Assembly: GCF_002968285.2 (NCBI RefSeq)
Contig: NZ_CP134400.1
Coordinates: 868,001 to 932,000 of the forward strand
Source of the DNA: Mycobacterium sp. ITM-2016-00318
GTDB lineage: Bacteria; Actinomycetota; Actinomycetes; Mycobacteriales; Mycobacteriaceae
Direction of reading: 5' to 3'
Length of the DNA stretch: 64,000 bases
Every line of letters begins with the position of its first letter. The stretch's first letter is position 1. The notes beneath the pieces are model-generated. The model did no database searches. It was not told the DNA's origin and saw only the letters and a list, made by a program, of their open reading frames with translations. Both the position numbers and the translations under genes were made by a program. Of this stretch, positions 12,133-20,368 are shown in pieces.

Positions 12133-15100
12133 ATGCGACGATTCCTCATAGTGGGATGCGGTGGTTCCGGCGGTGCCACGCTGGCGTTCATCATGGACCA
12201 GCTGCGCTCCGAACTGCACTCCGCGGGCATCGAAACACTCCTGGGCGGTTGGCAATTCGTTCAGATCGACGTGCCAAGCGCGCCGGAGACCGGTCCTGAG
12301 GGACTGGCCAACGTTCCCGAGCAGGGCGGCACCTACATCGGCTGTGGACCGCAGGGCAGTAGCTACGCGATCCTCGACGGGGCCTTGTCGCAGCGGGTGG
12401 CCGCCGAATCGGCGTTGGACACCATCGCCACCTGGGCGCCCCGCAACCCGCAGGAGGTGTCGATCCCGATCTCGGCGGGCGCCGGCCAGTACCGGGCCAT
12501 CGGGCGGATGATCACGCTGAGCAAGGCCACCGAGATCCACACCCGCCTGCAGGCCGCGTGGGATGCGCTCTTCCGGGTCGACACGATCTCGCAGATGTCC
12601 ACCGTCGATGTGCCGGGCATGGGGAAATTCGACCCCAACGAACCGCCGCTGGTCCTGGTGGTGTCGTCGATGGCCGGCGGCGCGGGGGCGTCTATGGCGC
12701 TGGACGTGTGTCGGCTGCTGACCCTGGTATCGGGCCTTGACCCGAAACTGATGGGCGTCTTCATGGTGACGCCCGACATCTTCGATTCGCTGCCGCAGAG
12801 TTCCATCGTCGGGGTGCGCGCCAACTCGCTGGCCATGCTGGGAGAGATCGTGGCCAGTCAGGCGGGCTCGGCGCGCGAACACGATGTGCGGCTGATGCGG
12901 GCGCTGGGCCACCAGCACGGCGAAGGGGAGCTGATCCCGTTCGCGCGGGTGTTCCCGGTGGGCCGCTTCATCGGCGCGGATCGCACGCTGTTCGGAGACG
13001 GTTCGCAGTGGGCCGTCTATCGGGGACTGGCGCGGGGCCTCGCCGGACTGATGATGAGCGGCGCGGCCAGTGACCAGTTTGTCTCCTACGACCTGGGCAA
13101 CACGGCGTCGCCGGAGGGCGACCGCGACCTGCTGGGCTGGGGCATCTCCGCGTGGGACGTATTGCCATGGGGCACATACGGGTTCGCCAGTTTGAGCATG
13201 GGTCGCGACCGCTACGCCGAGTACTCCGCGCAACGGCTGGCGCGCAGCTGCGTAGACAAACTGCTGTTCGGGCATCTGCAGGCCGGCAACCCGGCGTCGA
13301 GCACCGAGCAACTCGACTCGCTCCTGAGCAGCCAGTGGCAGGCGCATTGCGGCGAGTTGGAACTGCCGGCGAACCCCGGCGACGAGCAGACCCGCACGGG
13401 CATTCTCGGCCGCTGGATAGGCTCCGACGCCTTCGCCGCCGAGTCGGTGGCCGCCACCGTCAACGGGCTCATCGACCGGCAGCTGCGAGGGTATCTGCCC
13501 AACCCCGAGGGCATGACCGCAGAGCAGTGGGTTCCGATCTTCCGTCAGGCTCTTCGCAACCGGGGCAGCGAACTCCTGCGGGCATGCGACGACGCGGCCT
13601 ACGCAATGGCGTTCAACTGGCACCGAGAGTTCGCCGGGCGGGTCGAACAGATGGTGGGCGAGACGATCGCCACGATGGGCCTGCCGTATGCCCGGGAACT
13701 GGTCGACCGGTTGCGCCGCCACATCGACGACGTGCTGGCCCCCGGGATGGCGCAGCTCGGGACGATGGGGCCGTCCGACATCGTCGCGGTGCCGCCGCAA
13801 GTGGATGCGGCGCTGCGCTCCATGCGCGGGGTGATGACCAACGCCGATCAGGTCCTGGCAACGGCGCTGGACGGGTTCCGCGCGGGCGTGCGACGCCAAC
13901 TGTTCGCCGACGCCGCCGCGCGAATCGCAGACGTGATGCGGGTCGTGGGCGCGGAGATGTTGCGGCCACTGCGCGAAGCGCTGGGCGAAGCCATGGTGCT
14001 ACTGGAGCAGGCGCGCGCGGAACCGCCCACCGATGTCGGGCTTGCGCGGCTGACCACCGATCAGTACGCGGCCTGGCCCGCCGATGCCGACGAGCTGGTG
14101 CCCGCGCGGTTCGCTGAGGCCAACAACGAAGTGCTGCTGATCAGCTCGGCCGCCTTCCAGGGCCGCTACGAGCTCGACCTGCCCAAGGCCGTGGCAGGCG
14201 CCCACGCATTGGTGCCGCTGCGCACCGCAATCGACGACGGGACGACCCAGGTGATCCTGGGGCAGTGGCGCACCACCGGCGGGGTGTCCGCACCCGGCGG
14301 TCTCATCGAACGCACCGCAACGTGGGTGACGCGCGCCTTGGGCACCGACCCCGAGACGCGTCGGCCCCGGGTGCCGTCGATGGCGCAGTTCGATGTGCAC
14401 ACCCGCCCAGCAGAGCTGCTGAGGCGGGCCCGACTTTTTGTGCGCAGGCCGGGGGAATCGTTCGACGAGTTCTGCAAGGTTTCACTGCGCGACTTCGTGC
14501 AGGGCGCGGGCGCGGCGGAATCGGAATTGGTCACGCGCCGCCGAGACATCACCACGAAGTTCGCCGAGGCGCTGTCGCTGGCCCGCCCGCTGGCCAGCGT
14601 GAATGACGAAGCGCTGCAGCGAGTGCATCCCGGGCAGCAGACGGAGTACCGCTACAAGTTCTCCGAGGTGCCGTTCGCCGGCCAGCCCGTTGCCGACGCG
14701 CTGTTTGACGTGCTGCGCACCAACCCGCGTATCGACCAGGCCACCAAGGACAACTACCACCGGTCGCTGTCGGATGAGGACAGCGTGACACGGGTGGACA
14801 TCTTCGGGTCCTATCCCAACTACTCGCCGCTGGCGTTCGACTCGGTGCTCAAGCCCGCTGCCCAGCAGTGGGCCCGGATCGCCGGACCAGGCCGCGGGAC
14901 GTTCTGGCGCTATCGTCGCGCGCGACCCTTGCCTGCGTCACTGCCGATGACCGACGACGAGCGCCGCGCCATGACGGCGGGATGGTTCCTAGGCCAGATC
15001 GTCGGGCGGATTCACATCCCGGAGCCGCCCTACACCGACCCGGTGCGCATCTACGACGCCGATGTGGGGCACTGGTTGAACTTCCCCAGCCCGCTGCTGA

Positions 15101-15678
15101 CACCGCCGTCGGCCTTCATCGCCACCTATGACTGGCTGCCTGCGGTGCTGGAGAGCATCCTGCTCGCCATCGCCCAGTCCCACGAGCCGCCGGTGATGCA
15201 CACACTGCGGCCCTACGGCGTGCTGCGGGAACTCTACGACGCACATTCGCAGGACCCGGCCAGCGGCATCGTCGAGTTGTCGGCCAGCGACGTGCTGCGC
15301 GAGTTCCTTGTCGGCAACGCTGCGGTGCCGGGCGCGACAACGCGGATCGAGACGATCGCCGCGGCCCGAAGCCCCGAGGAGCGCGCCGCCGCCGCCGAGG
15401 AGTGGCTGACCAATGTGCGCGACGTCGCGGCGCAGTATCTGCCGGGGGACATGCCCGGCGCGGCGCCCGGCGGAGTGTTCACCTCGATCCCGACACGGTC
15501 GACGGCGTCGAAGACGCCGATCTTCCGCGATCTCGCTCCTGACGTGTTCTGGGCGACGGAAGCCCTCACCCGGTTGTTGCAGCGCGAGGCTGCAGGGCTG
15601 GCGCGGGGCGCGGCGACCGCCGGGACCGGCTACGGCGACGACGGTCCCCTGGTGATCCCGGAGGGCGGGACGTTCTAG
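12133..15678 (+). CDS. Tubulin-like domain protein
   Basis: 1181 residues, starting directly after the vWA stop codon. The N-terminus has a nucleotide-binding start, RRFLIVGCGGSGGATLAFI, and a Gly-rich loop AGGAGAS near residues 181-187 (after LVLVVSS). It sits where FtsZ/tubulin has GGGTGSG, with a predicted strand before and helix after. Actinobacterial proteins with this layout are classed as tubulin-like (the Pfam Tubulin_2 type). The remaining ~900 residues are mostly helical, with no recognised domain and no membrane segment. Family knowledge suggests GTP binding; whether it forms filaments is unknown. It sits between the vWA protein and a two-helix membrane protein. Confidence 0.78.
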   Translation: MRRFLIVGCGGSGGATLAFIMDQLRSELHSAGIETLLGGWQFVQIDVPSAPETGPEGLANVPEQGGTYIGCGPQGSSYAILDGALSQRVAAESALDTIATWAPRNPQEVSIPISAGAGQYRAIGRMITLSKATEIHTRLQAAWDALFRVDTISQMSTVDVPGMGKFDPNEPPLVLVVSSMAGGAGASMALDVCRLLTLVSGLDPKLMGVFMVTPDIFDSLPQSSIVGVRANSLAMLGEIVASQAGSAREHDVRLMRALGHQHGEGELIPFARVFPVGRFIGADRTLFGDGSQWAVYRGLARGLAGLMMSGAASDQFVSYDLGNTASPEGDRDLLGWGISAWDVLPWGTYGFASLSMGRDRYAEYSAQRLARSCVDKLLFGHLQAGNPASSTEQLDSLLSSQWQAHCGELELPANPGDEQTRTGILGRWIGSDAFAAESVAATVNGLIDRQLRGYLPNPEGMTAEQWVPIFRQALRNRGSELLRACDDAAYAMAFNWHREFAGRVEQMVGETIATMGLPYARELVDRLRRHIDDVLAPGMAQLGTMGPSDIVAVPPQVDAALRSMRGVMTNADQVLATALDGFRAGVRRQLFADAAARIADVMRVVGAEMLRPLREALGEAMVLLEQARAEPPTDVGLARLTTDQYAAWPADADELVPARFAEANNEVLLISSAAFQGRYELDLPKAVAGAHALVPLRTAIDDGTTQVILGQWRTTGGVSAPGGLIERTATWVTRALGTDPETRRPRVPSMAQFDVHTRPAELLRRARLFVRRPGESFDEFCKVSLRDFVQGAGAAESELVTRRRDITTKFAEALSLARPLASVNDEALQRVHPGQQTEYRYKFSEVPFAGQPVADALFDVLRTNPRIDQATKDNYHRSLSDEDSVTRVDIFGSYPNYSPLAFDSVLKPAAQQWARIAGPGRGTFWRYRRARPLPASLPMTDDERRAMTAGWFLGQIVGRIHIPEPPYTDPVRIYDADVGHWLNFPSPLLTPPSAFIATYDWLPAVLESILLAIAQSHEPPVMHTLRPYGVLRELYDAHSQDPASGIVELSASDVLREFLVGNAAVPGATTRIETIAAARSPEERAAAAEEWLTNVRDVAAQYLPGDMPGAAPGGVFTSIPTRSTASKTPIFRDLAPDVFWATEALTRLLQREAAGLARGAATAGTGYGDDGPLVIPEGGTF

Positions 15679-15680
15679 TC

Positions 15681-18332
15681 ATGTCGATGCCGAGCACTTC
15701 GCAGGCGCTGACGGTGTTGGTCGCTCCGCACGCCCGGACAGAGGAGATCTTCGCCGTCCTGGCCGACTATTCCGCTGTCGGACTGCTCGCCGCGTTCACG
15801 TGGGTCGACGCCGCGGACATCGGTGGCGCGTCCACCCCGGCCAGCGTGCTGCGCGACGGTCGCGCCGAATCGGCGGTGTTGCAGCAGTTGCTCACCGCCA
15901 AGCGCTACCAGCGGATCCGGGTGGTGGTCTTGGTGCCCGCGGATGCGCCGTCGACCGAGCGGGTGCCCCTGGTGGCCGAGCAGACGGTGGAGCAGATCGT
16001 ACGAAGCAGTTCGATGGGTGCGCGTATCAGCCTGCTGCGTGTCCTGCTGACCCGGGGGGACGACGCAGCGGCGGAACCGTATTCGACGATGGTGCTGGAG
16101 GGATGGCACAACCTGCTTGTCGCCCCGGAGGATTCGGCGGGACCCGGCCTGGGTGCAATGCCGAGCGGCCCGATCACCGACCCGCTCGAGTTTGCGCAAC
16201 GCACCGCACCGGTGATCGCCGGGATAGCCGGACTGTGGGCAGAATTGGAGCAGACACCGTTCGACACGTTGGAGATCTTGCCCGGGCAGACGGTGCGCGC
16301 GGTGCGGGCGTTCTACCGCCGGCTGGACAGCAGCGAGGTCGAGGAGCGCCTGCGCGCCCAGCTGTTCGACCCTGCCGGACGCCTTCCGCTACCCCGCGGC
16401 GGTGAGGTGCCCGTCGTCTATGTGGAGGACGTTGCGGCGGCCACCCAGACCATGGCGAGGGGGCTGTGGACCAAGCACCGAGACCTGCTCCGCGGGCCCC
16501 GACTCTCTGTGAGTGCTTCTGGCGCCCAAGCCATTTCGATCTGGGCAGCCCTGAAGATGTTCTTGAAGTTCATGGGCGCCGCGCTGCGGCAGGCGCCGGG
16601 GGCATGGTGGTCGGCGGTTACGGGTTCGGTGTCGTCGGTGCTGGCCAGCACGGTGCAGGGCACGGTGTTCGGCGGGAGGGATTCCGCTTTCGCGGTGGTC
16701 ACCAACACCGAGGTGGCCAACTGGCAGCACCTGGGGGCAAGCGCGGACACGCTGAACACCGCGCTGGGCGGAGCGCCGCCGCAACATCTTGCACAGCGGG
16801 ACCTCAGCGCGCTGTGGATGGATTTCATCGCCGGGGCGCTGACCCTGGCCGACGGGGGGCGTCGCGCCGCGGGGTTGGATCCGGTGCCGGTGGGTTCCGG
16901 CGTCGGGGTGCTCGCCGTCGCCTCCGACGTGGTTCCCAGTGCCGCTGAATCGTTTTCGTCCATTCCCACGTCGCTGTCCGCAGTCATCGGGGTCAGCTCG
17001 GTGGAACCGGTCGATGTGCTCGGCGTCGCCGGCCTACGGGAACGGCTGCAACGCGCCTACTCCGATCCCGCGGCCGGCGTCGAGGCGCGTACTGCGGGGA
17101 CCGATTTAGAAGGCTGGCAACGGCTCGTGTCGAAAAGCTACGCCTGGCAGGTGGGTTCCATCCTGGCGGACTTCTTACACCGCGCCCGCGGCGAGGTCGC
17201 CCGCCTGGTGGGCGAGATCCAACAGGCCACCAACCGGGTGTCGGCCGACGAGCGACTGCAGGCGCGCCAGCGGGCGATCGGCGTCATCCTAAAAACCTTC
17301 TTCTGGGCACTGGTTCTGATACTCGTCGTTCTCGCCGGGAGCGCCGCCGCCGGCTGGGTCCGCTGGCCGTTCGCGCTGTGGACGGGCGGGGTGATGCTCG
17401 GCCTGTACATCCTGGCGTCGCTGGCGTTGTTCCTCTTCTCGCAACGAGATCTTTTCGCGGAGACGCACTTACGACAATCTCAGCTGGGCGAGCTGGAGAC
17501 GATGCAGGCCAATCTGCGCACGGCGCTCCAGGACGTCAGCCGGCTGTCCACCGCGTACGGACAGCTGTTGTCGTGGTGCCGGGTGCTTGGGGCGGTGCTC
17601 CGGGCGCCGTTCGGGCCGGCGCCGGCGGCGCGGCCCTCACCCGGCCAGCTCTTCGACGGCCTGCCGCGCTCGACCCGACTAGGTGTCGCCGACCCGGACG
17701 CGCTGCAGGCAGGTGACGCCGCGCATGCGATTCAGCGGCGCCTCTACGCATTGGGCTGGCTGACCCAGCCGTGGCGGGACATGATCAGCGAGGTGGCAGC
17801 GCGGCTGCGTGAGGAACCTGAGATGCTGTTCCGGATGCCGGGGATCGGCACGCAATCCGGGCTCGATCAGTGGTCGTCTGCGGTCGCGTCGGGGCAGGTT
17901 CAGCCCACCGGCGCCGACGCGCTGTGGGGGCGGGTCGAGCAGATGTTCGCCGAGGGGGACGGCGAAGTCGCCGATGCGCTCACAGGCACGGTGCTGATAC
18001 CGGGTGAGGACCGGCAGGTGCCTGCCCGGCAATTCGGCGCGGGCATCACGGAGCAGGGCGACGGGCGGGCCGCCCCCTTCGACGCGTCGCTGTTCACCCA
18101 CGCCGCAATGACAGCGGGCCGCTCGAGCGTTACGGTCGACGAGACGACGGTCGAGCGCGCCGGGTTGGGGTATCGCGCCGCGGTGGTGCAGGCCAGTGAT
18201 GGGTTGCCGCCCTACGACTTTGCGCTGTTCGCGCCTCGCTTCGACGTGGCAGCGGCCGGCGAAGAGGACGCGACGTCGCTGGGCGGGCGGGAGCGCCGCG
18301 ACGTCCCGCCCCGTCAGGACATGGTGTTCTAG
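15681..18332 (+). CDS. Large hypothetical membrane protein of the GTPase/tubulin-like operon
   Basis: 883 residues, ATG two bases after the previous stop. The N-terminal ~250 residues look alpha/beta. Near residues 535-590 lie two adjacent membrane helices (FFWALVLILVVLAGSAAAGW and LGLYILASLALFLF), preceded and followed by helical, likely coiled-coil stretches (RGEVARLVGEIQQATNRV; QLGELETMQANLRTAL). No signal peptide is present, so both large halves are predicted cytoplasmic. I do not recognise a family. Its place after the tubulin-like gene suggests a membrane-bound scaffold for that protein. Confidence 0.65.
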   Translation: MSMPSTSQALTVLVAPHARTEEIFAVLADYSAVGLLAAFTWVDAADIGGASTPASVLRDGRAESAVLQQLLTAKRYQRIRVVVLVPADAPSTERVPLVAEQTVEQIVRSSSMGARISLLRVLLTRGDDAAAEPYSTMVLEGWHNLLVAPEDSAGPGLGAMPSGPITDPLEFAQRTAPVIAGIAGLWAELEQTPFDTLEILPGQTVRAVRAFYRRLDSSEVEERLRAQLFDPAGRLPLPRGGEVPVVYVEDVAAATQTMARGLWTKHRDLLRGPRLSVSASGAQAISIWAALKMFLKFMGAALRQAPGAWWSAVTGSVSSVLASTVQGTVFGGRDSAFAVVTNTEVANWQHLGASADTLNTALGGAPPQHLAQRDLSALWMDFIAGALTLADGGRRAAGLDPVPVGSGVGVLAVASDVVPSAAESFSSIPTSLSAVIGVSSVEPVDVLGVAGLRERLQRAYSDPAAGVEARTAGTDLEGWQRLVSKSYAWQVGSILADFLHRARGEVARLVGEIQQATNRVSADERLQARQRAIGVILKTFFWALVLILVVLAGSAAAGWVRWPFALWTGGVMLGLYILASLALFLFSQRDLFAETHLRQSQLGELETMQANLRTALQDVSRLSTAYGQLLSWCRVLGAVLRAPFGPAPAARPSPGQLFDGLPRSTRLGVADPDALQAGDAAHAIQRRLYALGWLTQPWRDMISEVAARLREEPEMLFRMPGIGTQSGLDQWSSAVASGQVQPTGADALWGRVEQMFAEGDGEVADALTGTVLIPGEDRQVPARQFGAGITEQGDGRAAPFDASLFTHAAMTAGRSSVTVDETTVERAGLGYRAAVVQASDGLPPYDFALFAPRFDVAAAGEEDATSLGGRERRDVPPRQDMVF

Positions 18333-18334
18333 CG

Positions 18335-20368
18335 ATGCCCGACCCGCAGTACATCGACGCGACCGACGATCCGCGACTGCCTGCGCTGATCGCGTGGCGC
18401 CAGCGGCTCATCGACGCCGGTGCGGTGTCGCGCACGAGCTTCAAGGAAGCCCATCTGCGTCTGGTGCTGCGCTCGGGCCGCACCGACGTCACGCAGATCC
18501 GGGCCATGCTGCCGCCCTCGGTGGCCGAGCACGCCGAGGACATGGCCAGGTTGCTGGCCGAACTCGAAAACCGAAGCAGCACTGTCGAACCGGGCCGCAC
18601 CCGGGCGGATGTCGTCGCCGCCGACGCCCCTCGGACCGATGCCATTGACGTGGAACTCCACTATCGGGCAGGCGATTTCGCGCCGTTCCGATTGGGTGAA
18701 CAGGTGGGTTACCCGCACCCCATCGGGCTGCGGCGGCGGCGCGACGAAGGCCAGTCCGGTGCCCTGGAGTTGAACTGGCCGCCGTACCCGCCTGCCGGCG
18801 ATGGCTCTGACACCGTCGTCATCTACCGGGTCGTCAGCGACGAGGACGACCCGCCGTACTCACCGGACCGGGCGTATCTCGTCGACGCCACCACCGCCAC
18901 GTCGGCGCTGGACGACCGGCCGCCGCGCGGCGCGGTGCGCCACTACCAGGTGTGGGTCAACAGCGGACCGACCCGTGGCCAGGCGCTGGCCGCTCAGCCG
19001 GTCAAACACGCCGAGGCTGCGCTGGTGAGCCCGGTGCGCGACTTCGCGATCCGGGAGGACAGCGGCCAGGTCATCGGCCGGTGGAACGTCCCGTCGGCGG
19101 TGAGCGAGGTGTTCGTCTATCGCATACCGGCGCAGGAGTCAGGACGCGAGGGACTGGAGCACCGCATCCTGAGGGACAGCGACACCCGCCGCGGGTTCGT
19201 CGACACCGAGGCGTCGCGTGGGCAGCGCTACATCTACCGGGTGCGCTGCGCGGTCACCGTCGGCGGCGTCATGCGGTTGTCGGAGGCCACCGAAGCCACC
19301 GTCGAAGTGTCGGCGGTGCTGGCGCCGGTCACCGATCTGTCGTTGGGCGCCCACAGCCCTGACGGGTCGCGCTTCGAGCTGACGTGGACGTCGCCGCCGA
19401 CCGGCGCAGTGGCCATCTACCGCAGCCAGACCGCGCCAAGCGCCGGCGCAGAAACCGTTGAGTTGCCCGAAGCCGCGCTCGAGCAGATCGGGCTGCACCC
19501 GGTCCAGCGGTTGACGCAACCGGTGTCGCAGCGCCACGACGAGCACGGCCGGCACCGTGCGGTGATGTCGGGGGTGTCGTGGCCGGAGCGCTGGAGCCGC
19601 GCCTATTTCACCCCGGTGACCGTGCTGGCCGGGCGCGCGCTGCTGGGCACCACCGTGTCCTCGGTGCGCACGGGGATCATCCGTGACGTCAATCTGGCCG
19701 AGTACTGCAACAAGCAGGTGCTGACCTTCGACTGGCCTGCCGGTGCGGCGGCGGTGGTCACGCATCTGGCCCCCAAGGGGCACGATCCGCGAAACGGATT
19801 GACCGGCAAGTCGTTTGAGATCTCTCTCGAGGAGTACGAGAAGTACGGTGGTATGCAGCTTTCCCGGCAGGAGTTGCCTGCCGCCGGGTGCTCGCTGCAC
19901 CTGGCCCCGGTGGCCTTTTCGGCGGGGCGCCGCGTCGTCGGCGCGATTCGTAGCGTGGAGTACGCCGGGCTGCTGCGTCTGCAGTACGCGGTGCGGATCG
20001 CCCGCGACCCCGACGGCTGGCCCACCTCCGCCACGCTCGCGTTGCGATCGCAGTACGAGCTTCCCGGCTCTCCGGCGTTCGTCTTGATCAACAATCCGCA
20101 ACGCATCCCGCTGTCGATGCACGACGGGCAAGCCGTCGACGCGGCCCCTGTCAACGAACACGGTCAGATCATCGGGGAGGCGTCGAAGGAACTGCGGTGG
20201 TCGGCGCTGACCACGCACGGCGTCGGCGAGATGTGGACGGCGAATGTGCATGGCCTGCACGGCTGGATCCGACTGTTCGTGAACACCCCTTCGCCGGCGC
20301 GACTGCGGACGATCGCGCTGCTGGACCCGCCGGTCGAGAATCTACGGCTCTCCGCGGTGGCGCCATGA
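18335..20368 (+). CDS. Hypothetical protein with fibronectin type III-like domains
   Basis: 677 residues without signal peptide or membrane helix. An N-terminal helical part (about 1-100; an effector-associated-domain-like start such as RLPALIAWRQRLIDAGAV and LVLRSGRTDVTQIRAMLP) is followed by repeated beta-sandwich signatures typical of FN3: ALELNWPPYP…VVIYRV near 150, VIGRWNVP…VFVYRI near 240, and FELTWTSPP…VAIYRS near 345. FN3-type domains usually mediate protein contact. The start lies two bases after the preceding stop, and its stop overlaps the next ATG (ATGA). Confidence 0.65.
   Translation: MPDPQYIDATDDPRLPALIAWRQRLIDAGAVSRTSFKEAHLRLVLRSGRTDVTQIRAMLPPSVAEHAEDMARLLAELENRSSTVEPGRTRADVVAADAPRTDAIDVELHYRAGDFAPFRLGEQVGYPHPIGLRRRRDEGQSGALELNWPPYPPAGDGSDTVVIYRVVSDEDDPPYSPDRAYLVDATTATSALDDRPPRGAVRHYQVWVNSGPTRGQALAAQPVKHAEAALVSPVRDFAIREDSGQVIGRWNVPSAVSEVFVYRIPAQESGREGLEHRILRDSDTRRGFVDTEASRGQRYIYRVRCAVTVGGVMRLSEATEATVEVSAVLAPVTDLSLGAHSPDGSRFELTWTSPPTGAVAIYRSQTAPSAGAETVELPEAALEQIGLHPVQRLTQPVSQRHDEHGRHRAVMSGVSWPERWSRAYFTPVTVLAGRALLGTTVSSVRTGIIRDVNLAEYCNKQVLTFDWPAGAAAVVTHLAPKGHDPRNGLTGKSFEISLEEYEKYGGMQLSRQELPAAGCSLHLAPVAFSAGRRVVGAIRSVEYAGLLRLQYAVRIARDPDGWPTSATLALRSQYELPGSPAFVLINNPQRIPLSMHDGQAVDAAPVNEHGQIIGEASKELRWSALTTHGVGEMWTANVHGLHGWIRLFVNTPSPARLRTIALLDPPVENLRLSAVAP

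Noticed and set aside
11428..13899. 823-codon open frame on the minus strand
   Set aside because: It lies opposite the vWA and tubulin-like genes, has His/Arg/Gln-rich composition without domains, and is a codon-bias shadow.
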